From positions 32,717-96,716 of IMG/VR virus record IMGVR_UViG_3300042518_001860: DNA of 64,000 nucleotides; one strand, written 5' to 3'. The notes beneath the pieces are model-generated. The model was not told the origin of the DNA, did not search any database, and was given only the letters and a program-made list of their open reading frames with translations. Numbering within the stretch: the first letter of the stretch is position 1; each line of letters starts with the position of its first letter. The DNA is from a virus. Position numbers and translations under genes: made by a program. Below are positions 58,864 through 64,000 of the stretch, one piece after another.

Positions 58864-59492
58864 CGGGAGGCTTCTTTCTCGTGAATGAGGCCCAAGAGGA
58901 CCTCTCGGCTTGCCTTGCGGGGCACCTTGCCACCGAGGCGGCGAAGATAGTCTGCCAACTGACTGCGGCCCATGGCGTAGAGGTCCATGGCGCTCGGGCG
59001 AGTAACGTAACTGTTGATGCTTTTCTCCACGCGGTCAAGCCTATCGTGAAGTTTTTGTACCATTAAGGCCAGGTCCAACATGGCCCTGGACTCGCGACTC
59101 TGTGCCGGCTGGCTCTCGAGCCAAAGGCGTAGGATGCTGTTGGAAAGACGCCGAGGGTCCCCTGGGTATCCACGCCGCTCGTATTCCGCCTCCATGGCCG
59201 GGCGGTCGAGAGCAGCACGGTAAGAGAGGATGACCTCCCGTAGAACCGCCGCCTCGGGTACCCTTAGAGCCTCTGCGGTGTCAACGATTCCCAGAAAGAG
59301 GGTCTCCTTCATGGTGGCCCTCATCGGCCGCCCGCCCCCAGAATCCCCGCCGGGGGGCAGGCCCTGAGCGGCGAGCAGGGGCAGCCCGAACTCGAGTGCT
59401 GCCTCGAGTACCCTGCGCCGCTCTTTGGCTGGCATGGCACGGAGCTCGTCCGTAAAGGCACACTCGGGTGGGCGAAAGACGAGCGTCTTCAC
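58860..59492 (-). CDS. Unknown protein, 210 aa
   Basis: The 210-residue protein is helical. The first part (DELRAMPAKERRRVLEAALE) is basic/acidic, a Gly-rich loop follows, and the middle and C-terminal parts (LDLALMVQKLHDRLDRVEKS, AMGRSQLADYLRRLGGKVPR) contain a possible coiled coil. It couples to both neighbours by four-base overlaps. No motif recognised. Confidence 0.5.
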   Translation of the reverse strand: MKTLVFRPPECAFTDELRAMPAKERRRVLEAALEFGLPLLAAQGLPPGGDSGGGRPMRATMKETLFLGIVDTAEALRVPEAAVLREVILSYRAALDRPAMEAEYERRGYPGDPRRLSNSILRLWLESQPAQSRESRAMLDLALMVQKLHDRLDRVEKSINSYVTRPSAMDLYAMGRSQLADYLRRLGGKVPRKASREVLLGLIHEKEASR

Positions 59493-59743
59493 GAGACCTC
59501 CAGTTGAGTGCCGTACACGACCTTGAAGAAGAACGCCTTGGCTTCGCCCCGCTGCTCACTGGTCACGACCACCTCGTCGATTTGGAAGAGGAGCGAGGCA
59601 ATGTAAGTGTGAATGTCTCCCAAGCGAAGGCGTTCGACGTTGATCTTGGGTTGGCCTGGGAGGTGGTACTGCAAGAGTGCAGCACAGACAAGAGCTTCCA
59701 TATCGTGATAGTTCGCTGTCGTCTGTTCAAGGTAGAGAATCAT
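59489..59743 (-). CDS. Unknown protein, 84 aa
   Basis: A small protein with ILYLEQTTANYHDMEALVCA and IHTYIASLLFQIDEVVVTSE; it looks like a mixed alpha/beta fold. It is coupled by four-base overlap to the regulator-like gene upstream. Only the tight coupling and codon use support it. Confidence 0.5.
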   Translation of the reverse strand: MILYLEQTTANYHDMEALVCAALLQYHLPGQPKINVERLRLGDIHTYIASLLFQIDEVVVTSEQRGEAKAFFFKVVYGTQLEVS

Positions 59744-59976
59744 GCGCGACTTTCGAGACTGACTTTGAGGGTCTTCCCAAGTGCTTCCGCAATCATCCCC
59801 GCCAACCAGAATGACATACCTCTTTGAGTGGTCAAGGCTGCTTCAAGACGCCGTGTGCTCACGCCGATGCTCCTAGAGAGGTCCAAAGTAGTCACACCCT
59901 GGGCTTCCATCTCAGTGAGCAAGGCTTCAGTGGCTTGAATAGTCGCTCGGTAGCCGGCGACGAACTTAGGCTTCAT
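59740..59976 (-). CDS. Helix-turn-helix protein (XRE-like), 78 aa
   Basis: The central region GVTTLDLSRSIGVSTRRLEA, ALTTQRGMSFWLAGMIAEAL follows the five-helix XRE-like plan, with the turn around SIGVSTRRL as recognition helix. It would bind DNA and may control the accessory operon. The wing or dimer part is short. Its 3' end overlaps the next gene by four bases. Confidence 0.55.
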   Translation of the reverse strand: MKPKFVAGYRATIQATEALLTEMEAQGVTTLDLSRSIGVSTRRLEAALTTQRGMSFWLAGMIAEALGKTLKVSLESRA

Positions 59977-60271
59977 GGGTACCTCTTTCTACAAGGCACT
60001 CTACAAAGTCTCGCGCAAGCTCGAGTTCTTCAATTCTGCGGGCAATCACCGCGGCGAGACTATTGAGGGACTCATTGAGGTTGGCGCCCCGCCCCTCGAG
60101 GCCAGTCTCGCAGTCACGCACGCACACTCGCGCCTCTGCAGGAGCTTGTTGGCTGTACTCGAAGGATGTGTACCATTTCAGGCGGTGGCCAGTCGTTCCC
60201 GGGCCTCGCGGCTGGGTGGCGATAAGGTTGTCCAAGTCCCTGTCGAGATCGTCAATGGTGTAGTCAGTCAT
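59966..60271 (-). CDS. Unknown protein, 101 aa
   Basis: I use ATG 60271 (MTDYTIDDLDRDLDNLIAT); the longer frame upstream overlaps the next gene without support. Two conserved-looking parts are LKWYTSFEYSQQAPAEARVC and NESLNSLAAVIARRIEELEL. The stop overlaps the next start by eleven bases. Family unknown. Confidence 0.5.
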   Translation of the reverse strand: MTDYTIDDLDRDLDNLIATQPRGPGTTGHRLKWYTSFEYSQQAPAEARVCVRDCETGLEGRGANLNESLNSLAAVIARRIEELELARDFVECLVERGTHEA

Positions 60272-60906
60272 TTTGTCTCCTGAAAGCCGACGCTGAGTCG
60301 GGCGAGTTGCAGCAAGAGGTCGCGGAAAAGAATGGGAGTGGCAAGCCGCTCGCGCTTGCACATTCGCTCGATGGCGTTGTTGACTGTGTATGCACCTCGC
60401 CCACGACGGGCGAGACTGTCTTCGGTTTGCGGTGGGAGCATCATCTGAGACTCCCCCCAAATCAGATCAGGTGGGCGGACGCCAACGGGGGAATGGTATA
60501 TCAACCAAGTCGGCTTCCGAGCGCGGTGCCCGTAGTGGCCCTGTTCGACACAGCAGACCCAAACGTTGGCTCGAGAGTCCATCGCCCATCCCCCACTCCT
60601 GTGAGGTTTTACGATCTGGAAGGCATCCCAAGCCTTTGAGTCTTTCGGGTGCTCCAGTACACCACCGAACTTGAACAGCGCACCAAGGGCGTGTGCGAAG
60701 GCCCCGCCGTCATCTCCGGTCTTGAAGCGGCCGTGATGGCTGGGCCCGCCCTCGGAGTAGCGACCCCAGCGTTCACAGGGCGGATGAGCCACGACGGGTC
60801 CTGGGCCCCAGAACTTTCTTGCATCTCGAGGTTCGTCCCACGGGTCGACGCCCGGGAGGTTGAAGTAGCATCCGTTGGTGGCGACATAGAGCGCGGCAAC
60901 CTTCAT
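60268..60906 (-). CDS. DNA methylase-like phage protein with AHPPC motif
   Basis: The 212-residue product has VVAHPPCERWGRYSEG near residue 38 followed by FKFGGVLEHPKDSKAW. This pairing is common in phage proteins annotated as putative DNA methylases (a DPPY-like loop, here His-Pro-Pro-Cys). The C-terminus has NNAIERMCKRERLATPILFR. It is probably related to cytosine methyltransferase folds, but I see no complete AdoMet motif. It might modify DNA or act as a catalytically altered relative. Confidence 0.55.
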   Translation of the reverse strand: MKVAALYVATNGCYFNLPGVDPWDEPRDARKFWGPGPVVAHPPCERWGRYSEGGPSHHGRFKTGDDGGAFAHALGALFKFGGVLEHPKDSKAWDAFQIVKPHRSGGWAMDSRANVWVCCVEQGHYGHRARKPTWLIYHSPVGVRPPDLIWGESQMMLPPQTEDSLARRGRGAYTVNNAIERMCKRERLATPILFRDLLLQLARLSVGFQETK

Positions 60907-61253
60907 GGATTCTCCCCTTCAAGGGGGCAGTAGGCATCGTAGAGTTCACCAATGAGAACTTTGCGCTCCTTCTTGCTCATCCACTTGTGGAGGCGCAGAC
61001 TGTCAAATGGCTCTTCTACGCTGCATCCGAAGCTACCCAGTGGCGTGTGCTGAGCCGTGAAGCAGGCGATGATGTTCGACACAGTGGCGAGCTCACCCCA
61101 GGCGGCACTGTACCGCGCCTCCCCTTTTCCAAGGCCGTCCCACAGGAACGTCCTCGGAACAGCATCGCACTCATGCAAGTCGAGGGCGTACTCCACGATC
61201 TTACTGATGCGCTTGATGTATTTCTCTCGGCTCCAGATTCTCATCTGAGTCAT
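60903..61253 (-). CDS. Unknown protein, 116 aa
   Basis: The sequence starts MTQMRIWSREKYIKRISKIV and has ELATVSNIIACFTAQHTPLG and a C-terminal basic helix (LRLHKWMSKKERKVLIGELY). It is coupled to both neighbours. No motif recognised. Confidence 0.5.
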   Translation of the reverse strand: MTQMRIWSREKYIKRISKIVEYALDLHECDAVPRTFLWDGLGKGEARYSAAWGELATVSNIIACFTAQHTPLGSFGCSVEEPFDSLRLHKWMSKKERKVLIGELYDAYCPLEGENP

Positions 61254-61501
61254 TTTCCCTCCACCCTCTCAGCCCGAAGGATCTTGAGTTCTTCGATGAG
61301 AGCGGGCAATTGGTTTCGCGCAGCGGCAATGAAGTGTGCAACAATGAAGTTGTTGACGGGCGGGTGTTGATTGCCGAGCCAGACAAGGCCATTGTGGTCA
61401 GGGCTGGATACCTCTGCACAGTAGTAGTGCGCCTCGCGAGCCTTCCACTCACCTTCCGGAATCATGGTGAGGAGGTGCTCAAGCATTTGCAGATCACTCA
61501 C
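61250..61501 (-). CDS. Unknown protein, 83 aa
   Basis: I start at GTG 61501 (SDLQMLEHLLTMIPEGEWKA), overlapping the zinc-ribbon gene by eight bases; the longer frame upstream only shadows that gene. The protein continues YYCAEVSSPDHNGLVWLGNQ and ends in a basic helix (ALIEELKILRAERVEGK). Similar small proteins appear in phages, function unknown. Confidence 0.5.
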   Translation of the reverse strand: MSDLQMLEHLLTMIPEGEWKAREAHYYCAEVSSPDHNGLVWLGNQHPPVNNFIVAHFIAAARNQLPALIEELKILRAERVEGK

Positions 61502-61700
61502 GAGAGGACCCTCCTTGCGGGCGAGTGTCGGGGAACCAGCCACGGCGGCAGGGTCGACACTCGTAGGTCCCCCGGACCTCATTCCATTGAGCAGGCAGCT
61601 TGCAGCGAGGGCAGATGTTCTCGGGCTGATGTTCGAGCCCGTTGAGAAGAGTACGTGGAGGGTCATCCTCCAGGCGGCGGCGAACGATAGTGCCAATCAT
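61494..61700 (-). CDS. Zinc-ribbon protein, 68 aa
   Basis: NICPRCKLPAQWNEVRGTYE followed by CRPCRRGWFPD gives two CxxC pairs, a textbook zinc ribbon. N-terminal MIGTIVRRRLEDDPPRTLLN is basic. Phages often encode such small nucleic acid or RNA polymerase-binding proteins. Role unknown. Confidence 0.6.
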   Translation of the reverse strand: MIGTIVRRRLEDDPPRTLLNGLEHQPENICPRCKLPAQWNEVRGTYECRPCRRGWFPDTRPQGGSSRE

Positions 61701-61918
61701 GGTGTTGTCTTTCCCAGGTAATTCAGAACGATCCGAAGACCCTTATGGGTCAAGGTGTAGTGACCCTCGTGGTGGACCAGGAGGGCGGTTTCGGTTAACT
61801 GCAAAAGGGTAGCGCGGGTCGTTTCTGTGGATGCGGAGATCTCCTTCTTCAGGACCGCCACCGTGGCGCGAGACGGTGGGAGGCGGTAAATTGTGAGGAG
61901 GAGTGGATGCGGATTCAT
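61697..61918 (-). CDS. Small winged-helix-like protein, 73 aa
   Basis: From ATG 61918 (MNPHPLLLTIYRLPPS) the product has a helix, KKEISASTETTRATLLQL as turn and recognition helix, then LVHHEGHYTLTHKGLRI as a wing. It is a MarR-like mini-domain, probably DNA-binding. Its start overlaps the upstream gene's stop. Confidence 0.55.
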   Translation of the reverse strand: MNPHPLLLTIYRLPPSRATVAVLKKEISASTETTRATLLQLTETALLVHHEGHYTLTHKGLRIVLNYLGKTTP

Positions 61919-62145
61919 CGCCACTCCACCCAAAGTCGGTGAACGGCCACGCAGTTCTTCGAGAGGTGATAACAAGGCCAACTGCCAATGGTGAGAGATA
62001 GCAGGGAGGAGCCGAAGGTCACTGCGCTGTGCTCCCCATCGGAGAATGTATGTGGGTACCCCTCATCAAGCGAGACGAAGCGTTGTCCATACCTGTCCTT
62101 TCCGGCCAAGAGGATGAGACCAAATGGGAGGCGAAGAAATTTCAC
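61915..62145 (-). CDS. Unknown protein, 76 aa
   Basis: The start is GTG 62145 with a four-base overlap (GTGA) to the next gene. The residues KFLRLPFGLILLAGKDRYGQ and SAVTFGSSLLSLTIGSWPCY suggest a small beta-rich fold. Family unknown. Confidence 0.45.
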   Translation of the reverse strand: MKFLRLPFGLILLAGKDRYGQRFVSLDEGYPHTFSDGEHSAVTFGSSLLSLTIGSWPCYHLSKNCVAVHRLWVEWR

Positions 62146-62417
62146 TCTTCTTGCTCCATGATGCGTGCAGCGCGCAGGGGTTGACCTCCGGCATAGCACC
62201 GGAAGACAGAGGTGCCTGCACCATGACCTTGGTACTCCTCGGCCAAGTAGGCGTTAACGTCCCACTCTCCCTTCGGGTTGTCCCAGTCGGTCTGACCGCC
62301 AGCCGTGAGGAAGGACTTCCCGACGGTGGTGTTGATGACCTCGAGGGCGCGCGTCCTCCGGTGAAAGCGGCGGATCTGAATCTTCGTCTCGCTGGGCAGC
62401 GTCAGGTACTTGTTCAT
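62142..62417 (-). CDS. Unknown protein, 91 aa
   Basis: The 91-residue protein (KYLTLPSETKIQIRRFHRRT, GKSFLTAGGQTDWDNPKGEW, YLAEEYQGHGAGTSVFRCYA) is mixed alpha/beta. It begins where the PP-loop mini-gene stops (ATGA overlap), so the two are coupled. It does not look like the rest of a PAPS reductase. Confidence 0.5.
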   Translation of the reverse strand: MNKYLTLPSETKIQIRRFHRRTRALEVINTTVGKSFLTAGGQTDWDNPKGEWDVNAYLAEEYQGHGAGTSVFRCYAGGQPLRAARIMEQEE

Positions 62418-62593
62418 TCCTCATCCTTCAAGAAGCGGCGATTGTCTGGATGCTTATAGGCTAGGGTGTCGCAGTGGACCACTTGACAGCGTTCCCCATA
62501 CTTCTCACAGGCCAACTTGGCAGCGACGGCTGAAGCATCTCCGCATGAGAACCATGCGAGGACTCTGCTCTCTTGGAATAGTGGCTGCTGCAC
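62414..62593 (-). CDS. 59-residue PP-loop mini-protein (truncated PAPS reductase-like)
   Basis: A GTG start with GGAGGGG six bases upstream opens a 59-codon frame. Residues VLAWFSCGDASAVAAKLACE and QVVHCDTLAYKHPDNRRFL match the first strand, PP-loop (SCGxxSA) and second strand of the phage PAPS reductase/adenine nucleotide alpha hydrolase family, where the usual start is SWFSCGAASAVA and EHPDNxRFL. Family members normally continue to 200-280 residues; here a TGA ends the frame right after LKDEE. It is either a remnant or a small protein in its own right. Confidence 0.6.
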   Translation of the reverse strand: MQQPLFQESRVLAWFSCGDASAVAAKLACEKYGERCQVVHCDTLAYKHPDNRRFLKDEE

Positions 62594-62596
62594 GAT

Positions 62597-63178
62597 TTAC
62601 CCCTCCCCAATGGGACAGTTGGGACAGATCTCGCGAACTCGCGAGATCTGCCATGCCTCTTCCGCCTCCGAATCGGCGGCGGCGCGGGTGGCGGCGTCGG
62701 CGGCGGCGCGGGAGGCGGCGCTGGCGATGTTGGCGGCGGCCCAGGCGGTGTTGGCGTAGGCGGCTTCGGCGGTGTCGGCAGCGGCCCAAACAGAGGCATA
62801 GGTGGCGTAGGCGGCGTCGACAGAGGCGTAGGCGGCGTCGGCGGCGCGGGCGGCGTCGGCGGCGGCGGCGCGGGCGGCGCGCAGCGCCGCCAACCGCGTC
62901 TCCTCACATGGGTTATCCGCCCACGCTCTCGCCGCCGCAATGGCGGCTTCCGCCGCTGGCCGGCCTTCGCCGGCCAAGTGGACAACCCGTTCGGCGAAGT
63001 CCGCCGCAAGGCGGACCGCCATCCGTTTGTGCTCGCCGCCGAGGCGGGCGAGCAACCACAGGGCCCAGTCGGGCCGTGTGTTGTTCTCCCACGCCTCCTG
63101 GGCGTGGGAGAACTGGGCGGCGAATTCGATGGAATTATCGCAGGCCCTGAGGGCCTGCAAACGTTCGATATGGTTCAT
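62597..63178 (-). CDS. Alanine-repeat protein, copy 1 (Imm5-like N-terminal domain)
   Basis: The 193-residue product has three parts. Residues 1-100 form a conserved helical domain (ERLQALRACDNSIEFAAQ, WENNTRPDWALWLL, MAVRLAADFAERVVHLAGEG, RAWADNPCEET). Residues 100-175 are a low-complexity Ala-rich repeat (AAR, AAD, AAYASV steps), probably one long helix or solenoid. The end is AWQISRVREICPNCPIG. The whole plan matches an Ala-rich family common in phages, sometimes linked to Imm5-like domains; function is unknown. The next copy upstream is about 85% identical in the first 95 codons. The coding DNA is full of inverted repeats. Confidence 0.7.
   Translation of the reverse strand: MNHIERLQALRACDNSIEFAAQFSHAQEAWENNTRPDWALWLLARLGGEHKRMAVRLAADFAERVVHLAGEGRPAAEAAIAAARAWADNPCEETRLAALRAARAAAADAARAADAAYASVDAAYATYASVWAAADTAEAAYANTAWAAANIASAASRAAADAATRAAADSEAEEAWQISRVREICPNCPIGEG
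62625..62650. other. Perfect 26-base palindrome in copy 1
   Basis: Arms CAGATCTCGCGA and TCGCGAGATCTG (12 bases each) with an AC spacer. It lies in the codons for QISRVREIC. The same element recurs at 63784-63809 (copy 3) and, as a 16-base core, at 63214-63229 (copy 2). Confidence 0.85.
63083..63113. other. Perfect 13-base-pair inverted repeat in copy 1
   Basis: GTTCTCCCACGCC and its complement around a 5-base loop (TCCTG), coding for part of FSHAQEAWENN. An identical structure lies in copy 2 at 63658-63688. Confidence 0.85.
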
Positions 63179-63753
63179 TCTTCTTCTCCCCCAATGGGAC
63201 AGTTGGGGTAAACCTCGCGAATTCGCGAGATCTGCCACGCCTTTTCCGCCCCCAGATCGGCGTAGGCGGCGGCGCGTGCGGCGTAGGCGTCGGCGGCGAA
63301 GGCGGCGGCGTGGGCGGCGTAGGTGGCGTAGGCGGCGTAGGCGGCGGCGCGGGTGGCGGCGTCGGCGGCGCGGGTGGCGGCGTCGGCGGCGCGGGTGGCG
63401 GCGGCGGCGGCGCGGGCGGCGACGTAGGCGGCGACGTAGGCGGCGTCGGCGGCGCGCAGCGCCGCCGACTGCGTCTCCTCACATGGGTTATCAGCCCACG
63501 CTCTTGCCGCCGCGATGGCGGCTTCCGCCACTGGCCGGCCTTCGCCGGTCAAGTGGATGACATGCTCGGCGAAGTCCGCCGCCAGGCGGACCGCCATTAC
63601 ATGGTGCTCACCGCCGAGGGCGGTGAGCAACCACAGGGCCCAGTCGGGCCGTGTGTTGTTCTCCCACGCCTCCTGGGCGTGGGAGAACTGGGCGGCGAAT
63701 TCGATGGAATTATCGCAGGCCTCGAGGGCCTGCAAACGTTCGACGTGGTTCAT
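63175..63753 (-). CDS. Alanine-repeat protein, copy 2 (Imm5-like N-terminal domain)
   Basis: A second complete copy (192 residues) with the same plan: MNHVERLQALEACDNSIEFA, the same WENNTRPDWALWLL core, and an Ala-rich tract (AATRAADAATRAADAATRAA and YAAYATYAAHAA) followed by AWQISRIREVYPNCPIG. The repeat tract has diverged from copy 1 while the N-terminal domain has not, as expected if repeat number changes quickly. Its ATG overlaps the stop of copy 3 and its stop overlaps the ATG of copy 1 by four bases. Confidence 0.7.
   Translation of the reverse strand: MNHVERLQALEACDNSIEFAAQFSHAQEAWENNTRPDWALWLLTALGGEHHVMAVRLAADFAEHVIHLTGEGRPVAEAAIAAARAWADNPCEETQSAALRAADAAYVAAYVAARAAAAATRAADAATRAADAATRAAAYAAYATYAAHAAAFAADAYAARAAAYADLGAEKAWQISRIREVYPNCPIGGEEE
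63347..63409. repeat. 21-base tandem repeat in copy 2
   Basis: Three units of GCGCGGGTGGCGGCGTCGGC-G type (the third has one change) encode AADAATR on the minus strand. Variation in unit number would change the length of the Ala-rich helix. Confidence 0.8.
63605..63629. other. Perfect 11-base-pair inverted repeat in copy 2
   Basis: TGCTCACCGCC and GGCGGTGAGCA flank a GAG loop, in codons for LLTALGGEH. In copy 1 (63030-63054) the matching place has TGCTCGCC and GGCGAGCA, so one base pair has changed on both sides and pairing is kept. Confidence 0.8.
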
Positions 63754-64000
63754 TCTTCTTCTCCCTCAATGGGACAGTTGGGACAGATCTCGCGAACTCG
63801 CGAGATCTGCCATGCCTTTTCCGCCCCCGGATCGGCGGCGGAGGCGGAGGCGTCGGCGGCGGCGTCGGCGGCGTCGTAGGCGGCGTAGGCGGCGTCGACG
63901 GCGGCGTAGGCGGCGTAGGCGGCGGCGCGGGTGGCGGCGTCGGCGGCGCGGGTGGCGGCGTCGGCGGCGCGGGTGGCGGCGTCGGCGGCGCGGGTGGCGG
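63750..64000 (-). CDS. Alanine-repeat protein, copy 3 (C-terminal part; continues past the window)
   Basis: The visible 82 codons cover the Ala-rich tract (steps of AADAATR, later AAYAAY) and the shared end AWQISRTREICPNCPIEGEEE. The seven-residue AADAATR unit is coded by an almost perfect 21-base repeat. The N-terminal domain lies beyond position 64000. It is the third gene of the tandem set, so the family may continue further right. Confidence 0.65.
   Translation of the reverse strand, partial: ATRAADAATRAADAATRAADAATRAAAYAAYAAVDAAYAAYDAADAAADASASAADPGAEKAWQISRVREICPNCPIEGEEE
63784..63809. other. Perfect 26-base palindrome in copy 3
   Basis: Identical to the element at 62625-62650, within the codons for QISRTREIC of the third copy. 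No T-run follows on the coding strand. Confidence 0.85.
63925..64000. repeat. 21-base tandem repeat in copy 3
   Basis: At least three exact 21-base units (63925-63945, 63946-63966, 63967-63987) and a partial fourth at the window edge encode successive AADAATR heptads. Confidence 0.85.

Noticed and set aside
62625-62650. Palindrome as transcription terminator
   Set aside because: It lies inside coding sequence, has only a two-base turn, and no T-run follows on either strand.
62410-63560. Long plus-strand frames rich in Arg, Gly or Pro across the alanine-repeat genes
   Set aside because: They are shadows of the GGC/GCG repeat tract in other frames. The minus-strand frames carry the conserved N-terminal domain, shared ends and overlapping start/stop codons.
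63925-64000. CRISPR-like array of 21-base units
   Set aside because: Units are contiguous, in frame and code for AADAATR heptads; there are no unique spacers.

Overview
The window is part of the genome of a tailed bacteriophage with a contractile tail (myovirus-type). It looks GC-rich (roughly 60% by eye). Genes are very tightly packed, with stop/start overlaps of the ATGA and TGATG kind and frequent GTG and TTG starts. A sheath gene, a tail tube gene, a 1318-residue tape measure and a complete set of baseplate genes (LysM-like, gpD/gp27-like hub, gp5/gpV-like spike, gp25/W, gpJ/gp6, gpI) establish the morphology. I see no terminase, portal, protease or major capsid gene, so the packaging and head block should lie before position 1. 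I see no integrase and no tRNA. The host cannot be read from the sequence; a Gram-negative host is only hinted at by lipoprotein and spanin-like membrane proteins.

Layout. Positions 1-32664 (+) are the virion block: end of a membrane gene, small head/neck proteins, a 647-residue fibre-like protein with its own terminator (3304-3339), neck and connector genes (4060-8423), sheath and tube (8497-11429), chaperone-like pair and tape measure (11491-16393), baseplate (16393-27420) and a large beta-helix tailspike (28372-32664). Positions 32661-35845 (-) are a leftward cluster with a RuvC-like resolvase, a family-4-like uracil-DNA glycosylase, an AT-hook protein and two membrane proteins. Positions 35925-37948 (+) hold an SF2 helicase and a small partner gene. 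Positions 38092-40392 (-) hold an isolated virion-like gene with leader ORF, hairpins and terminator, a lipoprotein and a ribbon-helix-helix regulator. Positions 40393-40912 form the only long intergenic region and look like a control region or origin. Positions 40913-57751 (+) are the replication and recombination operon: unknown 515-residue protein, two winged-helix proteins, a loader-like protein, DnaB-type helicase, primase, gp32-like SSB, family A DNA polymerase, a free-standing intein-like protein, RecA/UvsX-type recombinase, adenine methylase, Cas4-like nuclease and an amidase endolysin. Positions 57733-64000 (-) are an accessory operon of small, mostly unknown genes ending in three tandem alanine-repeat genes.

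How it fits together. The helicase loader, DnaB, primase, SSB, polymerase and RecA genes form a largely self-sufficient replisome; the PD-(D/E)XK nuclease, SF2 helicase and RuvC supply recombination and branch resolution. Several replisome proteins carry extra zinc-binding motifs, including insertions inside the polymerase and the recombinase. The most unusual parts are (1) the tandem alanine-repeat genes, whose coding DNA is a chain of perfect inverted repeats kept in both complete copies, with one compensating base-pair change; (2) the splicing-dead intein-like protein after the DNA polymerase; (3) a degenerate AAA+ protein exactly where a helicase loader is expected; and (4) a 59-residue PP-loop mini-protein. 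All calls rest on reading motifs by eye; no database search was run.
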